Source of the DNA: Trachelipus rathkii
Lineage: Eukaryota; Arthropoda; Malacostraca; Isopoda; Trachelipodidae
Length of the DNA stretch: 17,500 bases
Assembly (NCBI GenBank): GCA_015478945.1
Contig: JABUQX010022761.1
Location: forward strand, 1-17,500
Direction of reading: 5' to 3'
The stretch's first letter is position 1. Every line of letters starts with the position of its first letter. The notes beneath the pieces were generated by a model, which was given only the letters and a program-made list of their open reading frames with translations, did not search any database and was not told where the DNA came from. A program made the position numbers and the translations under genes. Shown here piece after piece: positions 10,626-17,500 of this stretch.

Positions 10626-13600
10626 TGGTTTGAAGGTAAATCTTCCTTGAAAAACTCTAAAATACTTACTTTCTGGTGTACAATAAAGCGTAGTCGAGCT
10701 GAGGTATATCCGTTTAAAGTTGTTTCATACAAAGTAATGCCTAAAGTTGAAAAAATTGTAGCCAGTTATCCTAATCACTTCAAATGTAATAATTTGGACT
10801 CGGCCAAGTAAAATTTAAGGCAGGTGTTTTTGGTATCTTTTCTTTGAAGAACTCTACATACTCATTCTGGTGTAGATAAAGCGTAATCGAGCTTTAGGCG
10901 TAATACTTCGTTTAAGTGTTTAACAAATTAAATCTAAAGGTTTTAAAAAAAATTAGCATTCCTACTAAATACTTTCATGTATAATTTACAGGATCCTAGG
11001 TAGTTAGGCAGGTGTTGAGGTCTCTTCTTTTGAAGAACTCTAAAATTACTTAACATTCTGGGGTAAGCAGAATAAAGCGTAAAAAAGTCGAGCTAGTTAT
11101 ATCGTTTTAAGTGTAAACAAAGAAATCTAAGTTTGAAAAAAATTTGCAATTCAACTAATTAAACTTTCCAAATGTATAATGTTGGAATCTAGGTAATTTG
11201 GCAGGTGTTTTTGAGGTATCTTCTTGAAGAACTTCTAAAATTACTTACAATTCTGGTGTCAATAAAGCGTAAATCTACAAGCTTAGGTGTATCATACGTT
11301 TTACAGTGTTTTACAAAGAAAAATAAACTTAAAAAAAATTTAGCATTCATACTAAATCACTTTCACCTGTAAATAATTTAGACTCTAGTTTAAATTTAGG
11401 CGGTTGTTTTTGAGGTATCTTTCCTTTTTGAAGAACTCTAACATTACATACATTCGGTGAGGCGAATAAAGCGTAGTTCGAGCTTAGGTATATCGGTTTT
11501 AAGTGTTATACAAAAGAAATCTAAAGTTGAAAAATTTTTGCATTCATACTAAATCACTTTCATGTAATAATTTGGACTCCCTGGAATTAAGGCAGGTGTT
11601 TTGAGGTATCTTCTTTGAAAAGAAACTTAAATACTTACATTCTGGTTTGTAGCCTAAAGGTAGTCCGAGCTTAGGTATATCGTTCTAGGTGTTATAACAA
11701 AGAAATCCTAAAGTTTTGAAAAAATTTAGCATTCAACTAAACTCAACTTCATGTAAAATAATTTTGGACTCCTAGGTAATTTAGCAGGTGTTTGTAGGGT
11801 ATCTTCTTTGAAGAACTCCTCTAAAATACCTTAGTTCTGGTGGGTAATGCAATTTAAAAAGCGTAGTGAGCTCTAGGTATACGTTTTTTAAAGTGTTTTA
11901 TAACAAAAGAAATCTAAAGTTTGAAAAAATTAGCAATTCATACTAAATCACTTTCATGTATTAATTTTGGATCCTAGGTATTTAGGCAGGTTGTTTGGGA
12001 GGTAATCTCATTTTTGGCAACAGACTCTAAAAATACTCTAACCTTATGGTGTGAATAAAGCGTAGTCGGAGTTTTAGGTATCGTTTTTAAGTGTTATAGA
12101 CAAAGAAATCTAAAGTTGAAAAAAATAAGCATTCATACTAATTCACTTTTATGTAATAATAATTTGGACTCCTAGGGTAATTTAGCAAGGTGTTTTTGCA
12201 AGTATCTTCTTTGGGAAAGAACCCTCTAAAATACTGTTTTCATTAATTGGTGTAGCAATTAAAAGCCGTAAAGTCGAAGCTGAAAAGGTATTCGTTTTAA
12301 GTGTTATGCAACAAAGTAAGATCTCTAAAGTTGGAAAAATTAGCATTCAATACTAAATCAACTTTCATGGTAAAATAATTTTGGGAACACCTAGGTAATT
12401 TAAGGCAGGTGTTTGAGGTAATCTTCTTTTTGAAGACTCTAAAATAACTTACTTCCCTGGTGGTAGCAAATAAAGCGGTTAATCGAGCCTTAGGTATTCG
12501 TTTTTTAAGTGTGTATACAAAGAAAGTCCTAATTAAAAAAAATTAAGCATTCCCCGCCATACTAAATCCTTTTCATGTTAAAAATTTGGACTCCTAGGTA
12601 AATTTAGGCAGTGTTTTGAGGTATCTTCTTTGAAAGGTAATCTAAAATACTTACATTGGGTGGGTAGCAATGAAAAGCGGTAAGTCGAGCTTAGGTTTAA
12701 TATTTGTTTTAAAGTTTTTTTTTTATGACAAAGAAATCTAAAGTTTGAAAAAAATTTAGCTTCTTTTCTAAATCTTTTTCATGTAATAATTTTGGACCCT
12801 AGGTAATTTAAGGCAGGTGTTTGAGGAAATAACTTCTTTGAAGAACTCTAAATTTACTTACATTCTGGTTAGCAATAAAAGCGTAAAGTCCCCCGAGTTT
12901 AGGTTAAAATTCGTTTTAAGTGTTTATAACAAAGAAATCTAAAAAGTTTTGAAAAAAATTGCAGATTCCAATACTAAAGATCACTTGTTCGATGATAAAA
13001 TATTTGGACTCAATAGTAATCTTAAAAGGCAGGTTTTTTGGAGGTACGTTCCTTTGAAGAACTCTAAAATACTTGACATTCTGTGGTAGTAAAGCGTATC
13101 GAGCTGAGCGTATAATTCGTTTAGAGTGTTTATAACAAGTTAATTCTTAAAGTTGAAAATTAAGGCAATTCAACTAAATACTTTCATGTAAATAATTGTT
13201 GGACTCCTAGGTAAATTTAGGCAGTTTTTTTTTGAGTAATTTTTTTTGAAGAATACTCTAAAATACTTTACATTCTGGTGTTAACGCAATGAAAAGCCGT
13301 AATCGAGCCTTAGGTTGATATCGTTTTTTAGTGTTTATAAACGAAAGAAAATCTAAAATTTTAAAAAAAATTAGCATTCATACTAAAATCAGCATTTCAA
13401 TGTTAATAATTTAAGACTCTAAGGTAAATTTTTAGCAGGTTTGAGGTTCTTCTTGAAGAAACTCTAACAATACTTAACATTTGGTGTAAGCAATTAAAGC
13501 GGTGTCGAGCCTTAAAGGTATAATCGTTTTTTTTAAGTTGGTTTAACAAAAGAAATCTAAAGTTGAAAAATTTGCCTTCATACTAAATCACTTTCATGTA

Positions 13601-13696
13601 AATAATTTGGAAATTTCAGCATTTCCTGCAGGTGTTTGAGGTATCTTTGTTGAAGAACTCTAAAATACTTACAATTCTGGTGTTAGCAATAAAGCG

Positions 13697-13800
13697 GTAA
13701 TCAAGGCTTAGGTTATATCGTTTTTAAAGTGTTTATAACAGAAAATTCTAAAGTTAAACTAGCATTCATACTACAAATCACTTTCATGTAATAACTTAGA
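13697..13800. repeat. Subfamily-B monomer segment near right end
   Basis: Carries GTAATCAAGGCTT, AGTTAAACTAGC and ACTTAGATCATCC, the linked minority set. It is the right-most full example I found, about 1.4 kb from the array edge. It shows that the subfamily spans almost the whole visible array. Confidence 0.6.
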
Positions 13801-13978
13801 TCATCCTAGTTAATTTTTAAAGGCACGGTGTTTTTGGAGGTTTTCCTTTGAATCTGTGTAAGCAATAAAAGCGTAAGTCCGAGGTTAGGGTATATCGTTT
13901 AAGTGTTTAACAAAGAGTCTACAGTTTTGAAAAAAATTTGCATTCAGTACTAAATCACTTTTTTCATGTAATAATTTA
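13798..13978. repeat. Monomer with ~22-bp internal deletion
   Basis: In this copy CCTTTGAA is followed directly by TCTGTGTAAGCAATAAAAGC. The intervening AGAACTC...ACTTACAT block, about 22 bp in the consensus, is absent. The distance to the next landmark is about 180 bp, among the shortest in the array, which agrees with a clean deletion rather than scattered noise. Confidence 0.55.
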
Positions 13979-15195
13979 TGGACTTCCTAGGTAATTTTAA
14001 AGGCCAGGTCGTTTTGGAGGGTGATCCTTCTTTGAAGAACTCTTTTAAAATACTTACTTTCCGGTGTAAAAGCAAAATCAAAAGCGTATTCCGAGCTTAG
14101 GTAATATCGTTTTTTTCTAGGTTGTTATAACAAAGAAAAATCTAAAGTGGATAAAAAATTAGCCATTTCATACTAAATCATTTCATGTTTAATGAATTTG
14201 GACCCTTCCCTAGGTAAATTTTTAGGCAGGTTGTTTGACGGTATCCTTCTTTGGGAACTCTCTAAAAATACGTTACATTCTGGTTTGTAGCAGAATAAAG
14301 CTAGTCCCGAGGCTTAGGTTGATATCGTTTTAAGTGTTTATAAACCAAAGAATCTAAAGTTGAAAAATTAGCATTCCCACTAAATCACTGTTTCATGTAA
14401 TTATTTGGACTCCTATGTAATTTATGGCAAAGGTGGTTTGAGGTATGTTCCTTGAAAACTCTAAAATCTTAAATTCTGGTGGTTAGCAATAAAGCCGTAG
14501 TCGAGTTTAGGTATAGTCGTTTTTTAAGAGTGTTATAACAAAGAAACTTAAAGTTGAAAAAATTAGCAATTCATACCTTAAAATCACTTCATGTAAAATA
14601 ATTTGGGGACTCCCTAGGTAATTTTTACAGGTGTTTTGAAGGTAATCTTCCTTTGAGAACTCTAAAATAACTTTACTTCTGGTGTAAAGGCAATAAAGGC
14701 GTAAAAATTCGAGCTTAGGTTAAATTCGTTTTTTTAAGTGTTAATACAAAGAAATAAGAAAGTTGATAAAATTACATTCACTACAAATTCACTTTCATGC
14801 CAAATTTGGGACTCCTGGTAAAATTTAGACAGGTTGTTTTTGAGGTAATCCTTCCTTTGAAGAACCGTTAAAATGACTGTTACATTCTGGTGGGGTAAGC
14901 AATTAAAGCGTTAAGTCGTGTTTAGGATTATCGTTTTTAAGTTTTTTAGACAAAGAAAATTCTAAGTTGAACAAAATAGCATTCATACTAATCGACTCTT
15001 TTTTCATGTATGAATTTTGAGCTCCCTAGGTTAAATTTAGGCGAGGTGGTTTTTGAAGGTTATCTTCCTTTTGATAGAACTCCTAAATTCTTAAATTCTG
15101 GTTTAGCAAATAAGCGTAGTCCCCCGAAGCTTTAAGGCTATATTTGTTTTAAGTGTTAGTAAACAAAGAATTCTAATGTTGAAAAAATTAGCATT

Positions 15196-15334
15196 CTATT
15201 GCGCTGAAAATCACTTTCAATGGGTAGAAGTTCTAGTATTCCAAATCGTTGCTGGTCCATCTTTGATCGTTTCATGTCTTTAATTCTTTTCAGTTGAGGA
15301 AAGGAACGTTACCCTGAGCAATTTGTAGCCATTA
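15196..15334 (-). pseudogene. hAT C-terminal dimerisation fragment
   Basis: In the minus frame beginning at 15332 the translation reads MATNCSG, stop (15309-15311), RSFPQLKRIKDMKRSKM, then QQRFGILELLPIESDF. This is the conserved NCSGERSFSxLKRIKN-type block of hAT transposases. The stop falls on the glutamate of the SGERSF motif. In hAT enzymes such as Hermes the third catalytic acid lies in the equivalent motif (knowledge of the family, not tested here). It follows the AFPNTEF...FTYHY piece with a one-step frame change. The expected last residues are missing: at about 15196 the sequence becomes satellite. Confidence 0.8.
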
Positions 15335-15895
15335 ATAATGATAGGTAAATTCGCAGTGAAATTCCGTGTTTGGAAAAGCTGAAGAGACACCGGCGGTGTG
15401 GAGCATTGTAAACATTTTCTGGGCATTTCCAACTGATGCTATTTCATCGTCATCGCGTATCTGTTGATTCCACTCTTTATAGCAGCATGTAGATTGACAA
15501 AATTCTGCAGGAAAATCAAATTGAATGTGCTTTGAACAAACAACAACAATTCTTGTAGTAGAAGCATCGATATCTTCATCAGACATAGATTCATACTGAG
15601 TCAAAACACCAAACCTCTGCAGCATTGTAGAATATGCCTCAATACGTTTCTGCAGTGCACTTTTTACTTGATCGGTGATGCCAAATGCCATAAAAGGTTT
15701 TGATTTTAATTTTTTCCTGGCCAGACATCCCTTGCAGAATATCTGTAGCATCTCCTTCATCACTAACACTCCTCTTCAGTTTTTAATATGGTTTAAAAAC
15801 ACATGCCAACGATGTGTTGATGCAACAAAGAATGAATACAAGCGCTCCAGGAATTGAAAAAAAGAAACTGCTTCAACGCAACAATCCACAGCTGA

Positions 15896-16269
15896 TTAAT
15901 CAATTAAATTTAGAGAGTGACCTGTGCAAGAAATATAATCTACTAGACTGTCCTTGTTTTTCAAGATTTGCTGCATGTCATTATATTTACCAGATATATT
16001 ACTGGCATTATCGTAAGTCTGCCCACGGCAATTTACAAAATTGATTCCCTGATCCAGTAAGTTTTGAAGCAGAGTGTAAGCTAGATTCTTTCCTGTCTGA
16101 CTAAAGATAGGTATGAATGTTAGAAAACGCTCCACAGGCTGGTGATGCACACATTGACGTAGCGCAGAATGATGGTTAACTTATCAGAATGTGTAATATC
16201 TGGATTAGAGTCCACAAAAACTGAGAAATATCGTGAATTGGCAATCTTATCCTTGATGAGACCTAGAAC
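15896..16269 (-). pseudogene. DUF4371 catalytic-core fragment of the transposase relic
   Basis: This is the best-preserved part of the relic. Residues before the frameshift read KDKIANSRYFSVFVDSNPD, placing the first expected acidic residue of the RNase H-like fold (the D of SVFVDS). After the frameshift at about 16150 come VERFLTFIPIF and then CRGQTYDNASNISGKY, with the second acidic residue in YDNASN. The end is CTGHSLNLI followed by a stop. Both acidic positions are intact, but the frameshift between them prevents a continuous protein. Assignment rests on remembered family motifs, not on a search. Confidence 0.82.
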
Positions 16270-16494
16270 TCATTTACCCATCATAGTTATTAGTTCTTCG
16301 CAAATTGTTTTTGACAGGCAAAAGATGTGGCCACATCCGCGATTGGCACGAGTGCGAATATGTTGGGATAAAGAGGATCAAGCTGCCCAGTGAGCTCTAA
16401 GATGCCCAAATAATTCCGTTGTCTTTACATCGTAAATGCTTTCGTCTTTACCTTTCAACTTTGACCTTTCTGTTGACTTTTTTTTTACCCGTTT

Positions 16495-16925
<431 letters not shown>

Positions 16926-16952
16926 AATATATATATATATATAATATATATA

Positions 16953-16997
<45 letters not shown>

Positions 16998-17029
16998 ATA
17001 TATATATATATATATATTATATATTATAT

Positions 17030-17060
<31 letters not shown>

Positions 17061-17063
17061 CGG

Positions 17064-17128
<65 letters not shown>

Positions 17129-17200
17129 TTAATATATAATATATAGTATAATATATATATACATATATATATATATATTATATATATATATATAATATAT
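16926..17200. repeat. (TA)n microsatellite, ~275 bp, imperfect
   Basis: Almost pure alternating T and A with frame slips (TAATAT, ATTATA), one CGG interruption at 17061-17063 and a few single C or G bases near 17145-17162. Long TA tracts can extrude cruciforms and are unstable and hard to sequence. The open frames of isoleucine and tyrosine across it are not genes. Confidence 0.95.
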
Positions 17201-17233
17201 AGAGAGAGAGAAGAGAGAGAGAGAGAGAAGAAG
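17201..17233. repeat. (GA)n microsatellite
   Basis: About 33 bp of AG/GA dinucleotides with two AAG interruptions, joined directly to the end of the TA block. This makes a compound TA-GA microsatellite. Confidence 0.9.
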
Positions 17234-17341
17234 GCAATATATAATTATGGCAGGGCTTATGACAGGATTAATGGGGAGAAGCTCTTAGGCAGGTGTTAAT
17301 GATATACGTTATTGGTGTTAGGCTTCTGAATACAATTAAAA

Positions 17342-17342
<1 letters not shown>
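17234..17342. other. Unique spacer between microsatellites
   Basis: About 109 bp of non-repetitive sequence. It contains TTAGGCAGGTGTT at 17285-17297, identical to 13 bases of the satellite monomer, but the bases on either side do not match. No gene or other element is recognisable. Confidence 0.6.
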
Positions 17343-17400
<58 letters not shown>

Positions 17401-17413
17401 TATATATATATAG

Positions 17414-17445
<32 letters not shown>

Positions 17446-17456
17446 TATATTATATT
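17343..17456. repeat. Second (TA)n microsatellite, ~114 bp
   Basis: Alternating TA with a few phase slips and single G interruptions near 17413. It ends at TATATTGATAG. It is of the same kind as the first block, 142 bp downstream of it. Confidence 0.95.
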
Positions 17457-17500
17457 GATAGAGAAACATTTGGAAGTATAAATAGAGTGGAGGTCGAATG
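17457..17500. other. Unannotated right edge
   Basis: Forty-four bases of ordinary sequence (GATAGAGAAACATTTGGAAG and onward). I see nothing identifiable, and it presumably continues the intron. Confidence 0.5.

Larger units (their letters stand above)
1..15195. repeat. Satellite DNA array, ~76 head-to-tail monomers of ~183-186 bp
   Basis: One AT-rich sequence recurs in the same orientation from the left edge to about 15195. Landmarks in order within a monomer are GGACTCCTAGG, GGCAGGTGTTTGAGG, TCTTCTTTGAAGAACTC, ACTTACATTCTGGTGTAGC, AATAAAGCGTAGTCGAGC, GTGTTATAACAAAGAAATC, ATTAGCATTCATAC and AATCACTTTCATGTAATAA. I followed the GGACTCCTAGG landmark through about 76 copies, for example near 64, 256, 2030, 4361, 7144, 11573 and 14607. 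Spacing is about 180-215 bp, while the hand-built consensus is only about 183-186. The excess is mostly extra copies of neighbouring bases, as in raw long reads. The window begins inside a monomer, so the array extends further left. No open frame is kept across monomers, and open frames of 60-70 codons inside it are chance. The family is not one I recognise. A pericentromeric or heterochromatic origin is usual for such arrays but is not shown here. Confidence 0.95.
15196..16494 (-). pseudogene. Decayed hAT-type transposase (DUF4371 / ZMYM1-like), truncated
   Basis: Read on the minus strand from 16494. A basic N-terminal piece (KRVKKKSTERSKLKGK...TTELFGHLRAHW) ends at a stop at 16378-16380. 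The piece with TICEELITMM ends at a stop at 16270-16272. A third piece contains YFSVFVDSNPD. A frameshift follows near 16150-16153, then QPVERFLTFIPIF, YDNASNISGKY and CTGHSLNLI up to a stop at 15896-15898. The same frame continues with FFVASTHRW to a stop at 15776-15778. Then come a 146-codon stretch ending at 15332, a second frameshift, and the hAT C-terminal motif. These motifs and their order are those of the DUF4371 plus hAT dimerisation family found in many animal genomes, which normally exceeds 500 residues. The segment usually between HRW and the C-terminal third, with a DTRW-type motif, is not visible, so an internal deletion is likely. No terminal inverted repeats or target duplication were found. 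Non-functional. Confidence 0.88.

Noticed and set aside
2209..10811. Several 60-70 codon open frames in the satellite on both strands
   Set aside because: Each occurs in one or two copies only, is broken by noise indels in the others, and encodes no recognisable domain.
30..15160. TCTTCTTTGAAGAAC in each monomer as a heat-shock element or other factor site
   Set aside because: The dyad TTCTT-TG-AAGAA is present, but the TTC and GAA units are not spaced as in a heat-shock element; no evidence of regulated transcription.
1..15195. CRISPR array or bacterial direct repeats
   Set aside because: The repeats are about 184 bp and contiguous with no unique spacers, and the flanking genes are animal-like.
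1..15195. Regular higher-order repeat built from subfamily-B monomers
   Set aside because: Intervals between B-type monomers, counted in monomers, vary from 2 to about 10 or more with no constant step.
1..15195. CENP-B box in the satellite
   Set aside because: No block of the monomer matches the TTCG....A..CGGG pattern.
15675..16393. Plus-strand open frames over the transposase relic
   Set aside because: They are antisense to the readable DUF4371/hAT motifs and encode nothing recognisable.

Overview
The window reads as animal (metazoan, probably invertebrate) nuclear DNA. The evidence is one spliced protein-kinase exon with flanking intron signals, a decayed hAT-type transposase of the DUF4371/ZMYM1-like family, long AT-rich satellite DNA and large (TA)n/(GA)n microsatellites. 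I see no bacterial gene structure, operon, CRISPR array or RNA gene, and the species cannot be named from this sequence.

Layout. (1) Bases 1 to about 15195 are a single head-to-tail satellite array of about 76 monomers with a consensus near 183-186 bp. It continues off the left edge. Copies are spaced about 180-215 bp apart, mostly 190-205, because the sequence is full of one- and two-base insertions, mainly duplicated neighbouring bases. That error pattern looks like uncorrected single-molecule long-read sequence, probably gap fill. Two blocks, a 150-bp poly-G run (8224-8373) and a stretch where every small base run of the monomer is inflated (about 9859-10041), look like extreme forms of the same artefact. 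A real signal survives the noise: a minority monomer subfamily carries three linked G-to-A changes. (2) About 15196-16494, minus strand: remains of a DUF4371/hAT-C transposase gene with at least five in-frame stops and two frameshifts, truncated at its 3' end where the satellite starts. (3) 16577-16730, plus strand: a clean 154-bp internal exon encoding the catalytic-loop-to-DFG segment of an AGC kinase of the PRKX / Pka-C3 group. (4) 16731-17500: intron-like sequence dominated by two (TA)n blocks, one (GA)n tract and a short unique spacer.

How it fits together: the kinase exon is the only piece that looks functional. If the assembly is right, the transposon relic and the satellite array lie in the intron upstream of it, on the far side of its splice acceptor. 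The switch from noisy to clean sequence coincides with the satellite/transposon junction, where a short shared motif (AATCACTTTCA) could have misled a join, so the physical linkage of the satellite to the kinase gene is uncertain. I found no convincing new functional system. The items most worth following are the satellite family and its linked subfamily, and the junction.
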